DNA of 64,000 nucleotides from positions 18,556,540 to 18,620,539 of the forward strand of contig CM055114.1 in NCBI GenBank assembly GCA_029204225.1, read 5' to 3'. Source of the DNA: Diphasiastrum complanatum. Lineage: Eukaryota > Streptophyta > Lycopodiopsida > Lycopodiales > Lycopodiaceae. This document shows positions 23,021 to 35,790 of the stretch, one piece after another; the stretch's first letter is position 1, and each line of letters begins with the position of its first letter. The notes under the pieces were generated by a model that was given only the letters and a program-made list of their open reading frames with translations, ran no database searches and was not told the origin of the DNA. The position numbers were made by a program, and so were the translations under genes.

Positions 23021-24226
23021 GGTCTCTCCATAATTAATGATGATAGATATGATTTGTTCTACTTCTTATCATCAATAGCTATGATGTTTTTCATTTTGTG
23101 TAGATGTGCTAAGAAAATGAACCTAGAATCTTGTGTAGCTTCATCATGTTTTTGTGAAGCAACTTCATTTGGTAACTATTTTTGTAATAGTTTGAGAAAT
23201 GGTATCATAAAATGCAAAAAATATTTGAGTATAATGTAATTGAAATTCTTTGAGTCCACATGCTTTGTGCATGATCATTTCAATGTAAAGACCAAAGATT
23301 ATCCTACTTCAATGAAAGGAATAATGGTAGTTTTTTGCTCTTCAAGTAGAAATTGTAGAATCTAGAATTTTTCCACCAAAGAAGTTGTCAATGGTGGAAA
23401 TATGATATTTCATGAGTGGAAGACTCTCAAACTTGAAGGAGCACTTTTGGGCCAGCACCTTATTCAACTCATTTTTGGTTGGAGCCGAGTCAAGTGCAAG
23501 GAAAAGGTGAAGAGACTGAAAAATCCAAGAAGACCTCCAAAGTCCAAGATGGAGACCTCCAAAGTCCAAGATGAGAGTGACAACTGTCATGCATTCATCA
23601 ATCCATTTGGTATTACTTTATGTGTACAAAGTTTCTTGAAGGCAAAGGATTGGCATAATCATGGAGAGATCATCAAGATCATGAAGGTAGTACCAAGATC
23701 TTGGTATAATCAACTCAAGATCTTTCTTTATTCTCTTAAATCCATTTCAAGAGTGCATGATCCAATTCATATCCTTATGTTTCATGATGGATTCATTCTG
23801 CATTATATGTAGATAATCTCCACTTTCATGAAAATGATACAAGAAGTTTTGGCAGTCCCAAGCTAGAATTTGGTTGGGAGTCAATAATGCTCGATCTTAG
23901 ACCCTAACATTCAATTTTGGATATTGAAGTAGCTTAAGATCCACTTTTCTTCTTGGATTCAATTGATTTCAGCATGCTACTTCATTCCTAAGAAGTTTTC
24001 GCATGGATCTATGCATGTATGAATACACATCTATGGAACATCTTGTATGGGATCCTTTAAAAGATGGTGAAAGAGTTTTCATGGACATCATTCTCTATAG
24101 GAGTTTCATGGTTCCTTGTTTGTAGCTAGAATTCATCTGAAAGTATGCATTCATCAAGCTAAGATCAGCTCTTGGAGTTGTAGATAGATGTACCATAATT
24201 CTATCAGGCTAAATTTTAGGAGTGTG
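23021..24226. other. Unassigned, probably decayed retroelement interior
   Basis: No recognisable domain. It contains a short exact direct repeat (gacctccaaagtccaagatg, near 23534 and 23552) and lies between a copia gag relic and an LTR start at 24227, so it is most likely the scrambled pol region. Confidence 0.4.
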
Positions 24227-24899
24227 AACATTAACAAATATTAGCTTGATAAACATATAGTTTATTGTACATTGTGTAATCCACATGTGTGTGAGCATGC
24301 TCACACGTGTGAGGATAGGCCTAGGGTAGTTAGATTCTAACCATAGGAGTTAGATAGGAAGTTTGGTCAAGTTTCCTAAAATTTAGGAGCTACCTCCAAA
24401 AATCAAGGAAGTTGGTGTTGATCTAACTACCATAGATGGTATACCTAATGGTTAGGCCAAATGGACTTGAGTAGGTCAACCTAATAAATTTTTGGTACCT
24501 ATAAACGTGCTATAGCTGCTCAGCCAGCCCAAGGATAAGATCTTCTTTGTACTTGAAAATCATTCATTCAATGTGAGAGAGATCATGATTTTGGAGCAAT
24601 TGACAATTTGGAGCTTTTACACCATTTGTGTTGGAATTTTTTGATGTGAATGCAATCTAAACTTAGTAAAGCTTATTCTCTGATATAGGTCATACTTCAA
24701 ACTAAATTTCACACGTGTGAATAATCATTAAGTGTTTTGATCAATAGTTGATTGTTCTTGCTTGTTTAGATCAGAATTGCCAATCTAGATCAAAATTCGA
24801 GTGCTAGTTTTGCAATAGATTGATTAACCAAGTACCCAATCACTCTTGAGGATCTTTTGCAGATCCATTTAGGGTCCTAGACACTGTACTTTCAACATG
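24227..24899 (+). repeat. Probable copia LTR (TGTGAAC...TTTCAACA)
   Basis: It starts TGTGAAC after TTTTAGGAG, ends with TACTTTCAACA, and contains CACACGTGTG palindromes and a TTGTACATTGTG-like stretch shared with the LTRs starting at 447 and 34486. Probably the 3' LTR of the relic at 21610. Ends are approximate. Confidence 0.45.
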
Positions 24900-25930
24900 G
24901 ATCAACAATAATTTATTGTAAAACACAAGTACTTGAACATGTTGACATATTTATTACAATGAATATTGGAATCATTCATGCAATATTTACTTACACAATT
25001 TGTAGCATGCACATAATTGTAGTTTACATATATAGATGCATTTAACATAAACAAAAATTTCAAAAACTTTAGTTTATCATGCATCGATTTTATATAATCC
25101 TTTCAACGAGTGACAACTTTATATGGTACACAACTAAATCACATATGGACAAACATACAACATTCAAAAAATCTATCAAGATCTACATAAGCATACTCGT
25201 CAGATTAGTTACCTATATATTACATATGTGATACACAAAAAACATTATTGTATATCACTTTGCTATGAACATAGTTTTATCAAAGTCATATTTAACTTTG
25301 TGCCTTGTTTTTTTTCATCATATCTAATAAAGCTATTTAGTTTGTAATTGCATGTTACTCGATTTATGATCACCATCAATTATCATTTGGATAAAATGGA
25401 ATTATGCAAATTTGAAAAGTTTTACAATTTGTAGATTCTTCTTGATATAATGTTCCTAGCATAAATTATTTCAAAGCAATTTTATTTGTTAATCCAACAC
25501 TCTAGATTTAAAAAGTTTTAGATGTGTGTCATACAATGTTAACATCAACATTTTTTCAAGGCCTTTTGCATGTACTTATATGTAACACATTCTCATACTC
25601 TATTTAGTGTGACATATAATTTTCAAATACAATGGGCTTAATCCTATGCTAGGTCCCATTCTATGCATTCTTTTATCAAATCACTCATGGAAAGGGAAAT
25701 GCTAGATGTGGACCCTTGTGATTCAAAATCCATTTGGCCTATGACAACGTTGTGTCGAAGAGCAAGATTAGAAACCTAGACACTGGCAATCACCAAATGC
25801 CAAGCAAGACATGCGAGCTCGCCACAAATATACGGTCATGAGGCTTGCCAAAAATCTCTTATTTTCTCTTGCAATTTTATTTTTTTTACAAGTAGAAAAC
25901 AAGTAATCAAGCTGCATTGAAAAGCTTGCC
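24900..25930. other. Intergenic DNA, no features seen
   Basis: AT-rich with only short open frames and no recognised domain or repeat. Confidence 0.5.
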
Positions 25931-26270
25931 TAATGCCACAATTCGATGCTGGCCACGTGTCAAAAGCTGGAAAGTAGCTGCTGCGAGATGACCACGTGGC
26001 AGAATCCTCCGAGAGCTGTCAAGAATGCAGAGACACTCAACCCAAATAAGGCAAACGATCTCTCTCGGCTACCTTACCGCTCGATGCTAGACACGTGTCA
26101 AGGGCGACAAGCATCAACTTATCTGAGCCATGTAATCTTCCACGTGACACAACCTGAACGTTTCATGTAAGCCAGCGGCGGTGATCTATACTTGGTACCG
26201 TATGTATAGGAGATCGCCATGAATGCTGTCTACTGAATTCTATTTAAATCTGCTGTGGATGGATGGATTG
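25930..26270 (+). promoter_or_regulatory. G-box-rich promoter of the Dof locus
   Basis: Four CACGTG cores lie at 25954, 25993, 26092 and 26141, within 200 bases. A TATTTAAAT sequence at about 26241 could be the TATA element. The G-box is a known binding site for bHLH and bZIP factors in plants. The position upstream of the possible first exon supports a promoter, but this is inference. Confidence 0.45.
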
Positions 26271-26299
26271 TTCGTCAGGAATCAGTTGAATTTGCTGTC

Positions 26300-26650
26300 G
26301 ATCCATCGCTTGAGCTGCCATCGCTGATCTGGAGCTAATTTATAGCTGATATTATCTAATTCAGAGCTGATCTGAAGGTTTGTGTTGATTTCATCCATGG
26401 CTGCTTTACAGCTGATTTTGAGCTAACCTAGAGCTGACTTTGTGTTTTTTAATCTATAGCCGACTCTGAGCAAATAGCTGATTTGAAGGTTTGTAATGAT
26501 TTGATCCATGGCAAATTAAGAGCTTTGAATTTTGAAGGTTTCTGTTGATTTAAACCATCGCTAATCTAGAGCCGATTAAGAGGATTCAGAGCTAATTCAG
26601 AGCCGATCTAGAGCTGATTCAGAGCTAATTGGGGTCTGATTTTGAAGGTG
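26300..26650 (+). repeat. Degenerate tandem repeats in the Dof leader
   Basis: Imperfect copies of a unit around GCTGATTTGAAGGTTTGTGTTGATT, often followed by CATCCATGG, recur near 26365-26400, 26468-26511 and 26525-26560. Short AGAGCTGATT-like pieces lie between them. The block sits between the putative TATA and the putative ATG. Confidence 0.5.
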
Positions 26651-26667
26651 TGTGTTTATTTGATTCT

Positions 26668-26929
26668 ATGGAGCATCAACTGGTCGCCACTCATGATCAG
26701 CATGATCAGCCCTTAACCACAAAATTGTTCGGCCAATTGGTCAGATATGATGGATCTTCCTCCGCCAGCAGCAGCAGCAGCAAGAGGAAGCGAGAGGCAA
26801 TAGTGGGTTTCTTACCGATCAGTGTTGCAAAGCCAGTTTCGGGTATAAAAGTGGATTGCGGTTTCTTTTATTTTCATGCAAAATTTTCAACAATTTGTTT
26901 ATTACTACAAGGTCCTTCACGGTAATATG
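26668..26929 (+). CDS. Possible first exon of the Dof gene
   Basis: From ATG 26668 the frame encodes a soluble-looking N-terminus with a short KLFGQLV motif, a serine run (codons AGC repeated) and a basic KRKRE stretch. A KLFG motif near the N-terminus is typical of cycling Dof factors, whose first exon is separated from the Dof exon by an intron. The donor is uncertain. The best consensus, CACG|GTAATA at 26929/26930, would join in phase to an acceptor at 28435; weaker donors near 26832 and 26850 are possible. Residues after about 26840 look less like coding sequence. It may belong to another gene or be non-coding. Confidence 0.35.
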
Positions 26930-26939
26930 TCCATCACAA

Positions 26940-27060
26940 TCGGGTGTATGGGTAGAGTTGAGGACTCGGGTGGGTGGGTAGAGTTGAGGACTCAGGTGTA
27001 TGGGTAGAGTTGACGACTTTCACCACAAAGGTGCATGCTCGAATCCAGATCACTTTGTAG
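26940..27060 (+). repeat. Triplicated ~33-bp unit with tRNA-like boxes
   Basis: The unit GTATGGGTAGAGTTGAGGACTC is present about three times in tandem (26944-27018). The last copy runs into GTGCATGCTCGAATCC, which resembles a Pol III B box. This could be a SINE head or chance; no poly-A tail or target duplication was identified. Confidence 0.35.
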
Positions 27061-28416
27061 TGACATCTAAGGAGCTTAGATCCGTAAACGACATTGCCAG
27101 GTTGTATATATGTTGTACATAACAACCACTAGTTGCTTAACATGTATACAAAAAATATATGAAGATAAACTTTGCCATAAGTGCATGTGCTCCCAAGAAC
27201 ATTTTGCTTCTAGTTGTTCTAAAATAAAACAAGGTGATTGATGTATCAACATAAGCTTTGACAAATTGGTCTTTTACCTTACGAACTCGATCTTCAAGGC
27301 AAATCTACTACTCGCCCAATATTTCATGTTAGTTGATTAAAATTGAGTTTGCATGAAGGTGATGCTCTTGGATCTGATGAGAATCTATTCCATTTGGAAG
27401 ATTTATCACTTAGTGTACCTTTGGAACCAAAAAAAGTACTCAAAACCAAAGAAAAATAGTTAAGAAATTGTTTATCTGTAAGTGACACCTTAGCTTTTGA
27501 CAAATCATCATGATAACTTACTAGTATTGTGTCATAAAAGCACAAACTTGTGTAATATTGATAGCTTACCAATCATCACAATCTCTTTGTGCTTTCATAG
27601 TAGAGTTGATCATAATATGTTGGTGAAGACTTCATTTTCTCTACTTGAGATCTTAAATCCATAGTCGCAGTAACAACTTTGCAAATAATATTGTGCCACG
27701 TATGCATGTTGTGCCATGTTTGCGGCACCACAATTATTGCAATTTTTGTTAGTATGTGTCTGCACCGTCACCTCACTCGTGCATGGGAACAATGTCATAC
27801 CCGATGAGCTTAGTGTCCAATAACTTTGCTTGCATGCGAGTGAGCTGCGTATGTATGTCAATAAAATTTAATTCTAGGCTTGTGTATTAGTCTACATAAA
27901 GTTCATCCCATGAACATTTTTAGAAAGTGATCTACCTCTAACAACATGTGGCCATGAGAGAGAGATTGATTAGTGGGAGAGTTACTATCGGTTGAGTGGA
28001 TCTTACCTTGGATATACAAGGCTTGAGAGTAGGAGTCTCCAATCCATTGCACAAGAAATGACATATAAGAGCAAAAAAGCTAAACTAATATAAAGTCTCA
28101 CGATTGCATATATACATTATATTCAATCCACTCAACATAAATTTATGGATTTATGCTATTGAATAGAAATTTAAACTTTGTTGTCCAAGTTTCTTATTTA
28201 TGTTTATATTGAGAATTTGAATTTTTTGGATGACATAGCTTATTCATCTATGCGTATTTAAATTGTTGCTTGCAAAAAATTTGGAATTTTAAGATTATTT
28301 TTTATTTTTTATTTTTGATGAGATATTAAGGACTAGTTCTTGAGAGCTCACAAATAAAATTAAGATCCAAAAGTTGAAAAATAAACTCATAGATTAGTGT
28401 ATGTTGGTAATTGTAG
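27061..28416. other. Intron or intergenic DNA upstream of the Dof exon
   Basis: No frame with a recognised domain. If the exon at 26668 belongs to the Dof gene, this is its intron. Confidence 0.4.
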
Positions 28417-28435
28417 GGATGTTTGGATGGTGACA

Positions 28436-29037
28436 GTGCTTCCACCCTTTCTCAAAGTTTAAGCTTCGTCGAAGGCCACTATTGCAATGAAGAAGTCACA
28501 AGTTATTCAAAAAAGCATGCTTGCACGTCACAACATCCAGTCCAAGCGACTCATCTGGCAACTAAATTGGCAATTGATAGGGAAAGCAACAATCAACGTG
28601 GAAGTGTTCATGTGGGACATGAGCATGATGCATACATGAAAGCAACAAAAAACATTGACTTGATGCCTTCACAATGCCCTCGTTGTTTAAGTTGGAATAC
28701 CAAATTTCGCTACTACAACAACATGAAGTGCAACCAGCCACGCTTTTTTTGTAGAAGTTGCAAAAAGTACTGGACCCTTGGTGGTGCTCTCCGATGGGTA
28801 ACTAAGGATGAGACCCACAAATACATGAATCAAGAAGCTAAGCCCCTACCTTGGGAGCACCACCTTGGAAGCATTATTGATGTACCCATGCTTGGAGGCA
28901 CAATTGATGCTTCCACTAGGTTTGAGAAAGCTTCACCAGATTTTTCTCGCAGAACTATCATGGTTCACAATATTAAGTATCCACCTTCCCCAAGTTCACA
29001 TGAACTTGAATCAAATTTATCCCAAGAGGAAAATTAA
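28436..29037 (+). CDS. Dof-type zinc-finger transcription factor, main exon
   Basis: The exon encodes one Dof finger: CPRC at 28675-28686, 21 residues, then CRSC (28750-28761). This is the exact C-x2-C-x21-C-x2-C spacing of the plant Dof family, followed by the conserved [11 protein letters not shown]. Dof proteins bind AAAG-core sites in plant promoters. There is no in-frame ATG at the 5' end: the frame is open back to a TAG at 28414-28416, so the exon must start at an acceptor (TTGTAG at 28416 or GACAG at 28435). Odd points: the usual KFCYYNNY reads KFRYYNNM, the residues after GGALR differ from the common RNVPVG, and the C-terminus is short (TAA at 29035). It may be a diverged paralogue or a decaying copy. 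Confidence 0.75.
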
Positions 29038-29039
29038 TC

Positions 29040-30789
<1,750 letters not shown>

Positions 30790-31740
30790 TATTTAAAGTA
30801 GTTGAATGCCTAAGACTTGTTCTTGATGAACATAGTCTTGGTAAATCTCGAATAGTCATTGATAAAATATAGTGTAGAACCCAAAGATGGAATACTCATA
30901 GGGCCACACAAATCACAATGTTTCAACTCTAGAATGGACTTAGCTCTAGTGGCTTGTCCTTTTGAGAATCTTGATCTAGGTTGTTTGCCTAGTAAGCACA
31001 TTTTACAAGCATTTCTCGGGTCTGTGGAGGCAACAACGTTTAAGCTTAAATCCTTAACCATGCTATTGTGATGCATGTACAAGATTTCTCTCATGTTTAA
31101 ATATCCTAATCTTTGATGTCATAAATGGGCATTTGAAGTACTCACATTGGTAGAAAGTGCATAATCATGATTCAAAATATACAAATTACCTTCTCTGTTT
31201 GTAGAGAGGATTTCATTGCAACCATTATCTAGGATAGTACATTGCTTTGACTTAAACAAAGCTCTATAGTCTTGATCCGTGATCTTGCTAACAGACAATA
31301 AATTCTTTGTCAATTTGGATACATAAAGTACACCATTAAGCATTGTCAATTTTCATTTGGAAGTTGAAGGCGAATCATTCTCTGGCCTTCGATCTAGTGT
31401 GCACTTGAGTCATTGAAGTAGATGCACTTCAAATTTGTCGGTGTGAGTTTTTAAAATAGGAATTTGCATGGAGTCATGTGCTGAGAAGCACCTGAATCGA
31501 GATATTATAGCAGGGCATCTCTACTTTGTTAATCTTGTACCATCAGCAGCATTGGATCTTTATGGGAGTGTCTGGCAGAATTGGAACTTCCTTCATGTTG
31601 CTACTACATCTTCTTCTTTGCTTGGTTGTGCTTGAGAACTCGACAATCCTTGATATCATGGTTGGTTCTCTTGCAATACTTGTAGAAGAGCTTGGTCTTC
31701 GGATTTTGTTGTTGTCGATCATGATGTTGTTGGTTTGAAT
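30790..31740 (-). pseudogene. Copia gag-pol relic (knuckle, protease, integrase N-part)
   Basis: From high to low coordinates: a decayed zinc knuckle (31650-31700, last Cys-His-Cys kept, first Cys replaced by Tyr); a retropepsin DSGAS motif near 31490; a gag-pre-integrase segment (VLYVSKLTKNLLSV, near 31300); an HQRLGYLN motif with a stop nearby (~31100); a zinc-binding CKMCLLGKQ (~30975); and the start of the integrase core (HCDLCGPM, DYSRF, to about 30820). Several stops. It is truncated before the second catalytic Asp. Confidence 0.8.
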
Positions 31741-31879
31741 TAGTCTACTCAGCTTTGGTCTTCTTGTACTCTCTTAGGTTAGATGAGCTACATGATTCTC
31801 AGTTAAATATATATGTGGTTAAAAGAACAAATGCTATGTGCATATGTCCTCTAATGGTTGCTATCATTGGGAGAGGTAT

Positions 31880-32500
31880 CTAGCTATCTTTGATTGAATT
31901 TGCCTATACTAGTGGTGAGCATTCGGCTACTAGTTATAGCCCATTCATGCTTATATATGGATTTAAATTTTGATTTTTGATAACCGTTGAAGCTAAGTCA
32001 ATTAGATTTCAACAAGTGGCCGATTTCTTGTTGGATATGTAGAAAATGCTATAGCTACCTGAGAGAATAATTAGAGTGCCTAGGATTAGGTTCGACATTT
32101 TGCTAATTTGAGAAGATCACCTCAAAAGTTTCAAGTTGGAGATTGGGTGTATCATAGAATCCCAAAGATAATGCATATTGACAAGCATTATAAGTTGTCT
32201 GCTCATTATAGTGGACTATATAAAATCTTGAAAAAGATTGGATCTTTAGCTCAATAACTAGATATACTAGATGGGATCAATGCTCATCCCGTATTTCATG
32301 TTAGGCGTCTGAAGATGAGTATACATGAAGGGGATTGATTACCTTGGTTCTGGTAAATGTCTAGATCTGTTAGAAAACTTATCAAAAATAATTCCTTTAG
32401 AACTCAAAAGGATACTTGATGCGAGAACCAAATGATTGCAAAATTGAGAGGTTCATTGGAAGGGACATTATGATGATGAGGATTCTTGGGAACTAAAGAC
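31880..32500 (+). pseudogene. Ty3/gypsy integrase C-end and chromodomain-like relic
   Basis: A frame shows FQVGDWVYHRIPKI and YKLSAHYSGLYKILKKIG, then a stop, then HPVFHVRRLK. This is the usual order at the end of a gypsy integrase. About 130 bases later ILDARTK...VHWKGHYDDEDSWEL resembles a chromodomain of chromoviruses. Stops interrupt it throughout. Confidence 0.75.
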
Positions 32501-34240
32501 AAGTTTTTTTTACTTTCTTTCAAGACATTGTATTATATCTGATCTCTGCTTCTATATGTAGTTTCTTATGGAGATCCTAAACATGATATTTACAAGATGG
32601 CTTATTTCTAAATTATCTCTAAATGATGGCCCATGATTACCTGTCATCATCGTTGAAAATTCTGTTAGAGATATGGAACTTTTTGGCCATTTTTCGTTAC
32701 AAGCCACTTTCAAAATCTCTTCGAATTTTGATTAAACATGCTTGAATTTCATAGTGTTCAAATAGTTTCGGCCAAAGTTTGAATGTCTTAATATACCCTT
32801 CGACAATTATTTGAATCTCATTCAACAAATTATTAACTTTGAAGTTTAAATATTTAACAATTGCAAGCTATCAAATTTTAATGTTACATGACATCAAGTC
32901 TTAACTATCAATGTATGTATGTGTATGGATCATCATGACAATAGATGGGACTCGTGAGTTCCGTCTCTCAAGTCAAGATTCAAGACGTCCTAACAAATGT
33001 CCAAATTTTGTTCAAATTGATTCGAATTTCATAATGTTTGAATCTTTGTTAGATCTTGAATGTGGACATTTTTGTGTTATTATTTAGATTGTTAGAAACC
33101 ATCCTTTTTGAAGAAGAAATTGCTTCTTCAAATGTTGTAGTATCCTTGGTTGATGAAACTTGGAAAAAGAATCGTGGGTTCAACTACTATTAGGAGAATC
33201 AAAGTTTGAGTACTGGTCTATGTGCTGATGCATTTGAAGTTGTGATTATAGATGATATGAATTTGGTACTTTGGATGATACATCTCTTTGTTCATTGGTA
33301 AAAGGTTCTTTGGAAATGAACATGGACATGAACATGAAGTGAGTGAACCCAATGAGATTGTTTAGGATAAGAGTTCAAATGTTGTGATTCAATAGAGTAG
33401 GCTTTATCTCATGAGCTTTTCCATTATGGTTGGAGACATTGAAGTACAAATCTTGTTACCTACTTTTTTGGAAAAATCAATGTTCTGTTTCCAAGTTGAA
33501 AGGTTTATAATATTTAATCATCTAATTGCAATTTGAACTATCGTGATTTGGGATGTTTTTAAAAGGTAGATGAAGTATTGATAAATGGAATGATATAACA
33601 ACTTTAATGGAAGGACCTAAAACATCTACTTGAGCTTGGAAAAGGAGCATTCAAGCATATTTAAGTAAGGAGTTGACTTTTAGTTCGTAGGGATCATTTT
33701 AATTTCTCAAATAATCCTCTATAGTGAAAGAATGATTGTCATATTTCCCTTGACCGAGTTGATGACCAACCAGGAACTACAAGATAAAATCCGTCACGAT
33801 GTTGTGGGAGAACCTAGGCCTGCGCATGACGTGCCACAACACTTCAAGGATTACGAGATGGATGAAGTGGTAGTGGTCATGCCAGATCTAAGAGAGAGCC
33901 CATAGAAGAAACCTCCCAAGGAGCCAATGTTTACAAAGGTCCAGCTCGCACGAAAGAAATTCTTCTATTATGGCCTAGCTTAGAATAACGAGGCGTAACC
34001 AATAATCTTGAGTATTGTGCATCCAAGTCTAGGATTATGTCATATCCTATATGCCAGACATGGACATAACATTATTTCTTAAACAACATAGCTTAAATAT
34101 ATAGAATGACACAAAGTTTAAGATTGGTCTATACTTGAAAGAAGTAAGATTAATTTCTATCATAACTAGCTCTAAAATAACATGCATACAAAACTAAAAA
34201 CCAAGGTATGGAAACAAGCTTGTGGCATTCCGAGTTGGGG
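32501..34240. other. AT-rich DNA, no supported gene
   Basis: A short open frame (33762-33908, MTNQELQDK...) near slightly more GC-rich DNA matches nothing I know. The remainder probably includes the gypsy LTR or decayed repeats, but boundaries are not visible. Confidence 0.4.
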
Positions 34241-34610
34241 CTGAGTCATAATCAGCACATGTGACTGCCTCTTATCATGTCCTATTTTTCTTTTTTACCT
34301 CTATAGGACCTAGAAACTTGATTTGTTGACTTAACACAGAATCTTGATGAAAGATCTAATGTAATGATGAAAAATGGACTTATTGAAACTAATCCTATCC
34401 TTCACATGTGGTGCTCCACACATGTGAATCCACCTATGTACATAATTACAAGGCTTAATCAAGCTAATCTTTTGATTTTTCACACTCCTCAGAAATTAGC
34501 TTGATAAAAAGTATGCTAGTTCGATCCAAAACTTTAAGATCTAACTTAGTATTAGCTTCTTAAACGGATCCTTTGTCATGGATTTGGTGAGAAAACCAGC
34601 CAATAAACCT
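34241..34610 (-). pseudogene. Copia pol C-terminus and 3' LTR start
   Basis: On the - strand the frame GFLTKSMTKDPFKKL (about 34605-34550) is the usual copia pol end. A CTGAGGAG purine tract and an LTR start TGTGAAAAATC at 34486 follow. The LTR continues to lower coordinates with a TGTACATAGGTGG segment near 34440. Same family as the element at 18572-20728. Confidence 0.65.
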
Positions 34611-35190
34611 AAAATTGATGCAAGATCACCACAACCATGACAAGATCTTCTTGGTAGAAATCCATTCCCAAACACCATGAAGAGGCATGCACTTTTTTGG
34701 CGAGCTTTCTTCGGCGAGCTTTTTTGAGCGAGCTTTATCAGGTGAGCTTTTTGTGAATATTAGTGGATAAGTGGAGATTTAGTTGGAGAGTGGTGTGTGT
34801 GTGGTGTTTAAGAGGTTTTAGTGAATGTTAATGGTTCTTTTGAGAATGGACATGTTGCAAGATGTGTGTTTTTGTGGGAGCTTGAGCAGGAAAAAAGAAA
34901 GCTATCTACATGGCTCTCAAGTTAGAACAAACTCCAAAGCTGCTATACTGCACGACACAAAGAAGTCCCTCCTCCAAGAGAGATTATTTGCTATAGTGCT
35001 ATTTGTAATCTCCAAGAATTTTGAATCAGGGCTAGTGATTTGCCCTACCACTAGAATCACAATAATATCTAGGTCTCCTAGGTAGCTTAAAAAAGAGGCC
35101 TATCATGCCACCAAACCAAATAATCATGAATGAAATGGTTTCTAAGCCACCTCTCTCTCATGTCCAATACTCTGTCAAGTTTTTGTGTAT
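34611..35190. other. Unassigned DNA with a short tandem repeat
   Basis: Four near copies of a (G)GCGAGCTTT unit lie at 34700-34752. An 86-codon open frame (34825-35085) matches nothing I know. Confidence 0.4.
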
Positions 35191-35790
35191 CACCTCCCCG
35201 TGGTCTTGAAATAGTACAAGTCCATCAGTCAACAAGTTATCAACCTAATGTAAAATCTTCTGTAAATCGTGAAACATGAAAAACATCATGAACTTTACAA
35301 TCTTAAGGCAATGCTAGTTTATAAGCAATATCATTTAGTTTTTTAACTATTTTCTTGGGTCCACAATAACATGGAGATAACTTATATACTTGCTTGTCTT
35401 AAGAGAACTTGACTACTTTGGAATTAAGAGAAAAACCATGTTCCCTTACTCGAACTCTCTTGGTGTGCGATCTTGATCAACAAATATTTTTGTATCCATT
35501 GCTTGTTTCACATTTTTCTTGGCTAACTCAAGCATGTACACCATTTGAGTTAGAAAATCAATAGCACTAGGTAATCTATGAGGTGTACCTACAATACTTG
35601 GACTAGCTGGCCTTAAACCATAGTTTAACTCGAAAGGACTCACTTTGTTGGAAGCAATCTTTATATCAATATAATAAAATTCCAACAATGTTAAATACTT
35701 TTTCCTTTGAGTTTGCTTGACACTTGTGCATGCCCTAAGCATGTCTTCTATATCCTGGTTAACTATCCATTTCAACATAGCCTCTTTTTA
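35191..35790 (-). pseudogene. Ty3/gypsy integrase relic
   Basis: The upper frame (35446-35778) has the IEDMLRAC and SPFELNYGLRPASP segments of the gypsy integrase core end. The adjoining part (35440 to 35235) shows VYKLSPCYCGPKKIVKKL and HDVFHVSRF with TAA stops between. It lacks the earlier pol domains and both LTRs were not identified. Confidence 0.75.

Noticed and set aside
26944-27045. A tRNA gene
   Set aside because: Box-like pieces are present but no cloverleaf with proper stems could be drawn.
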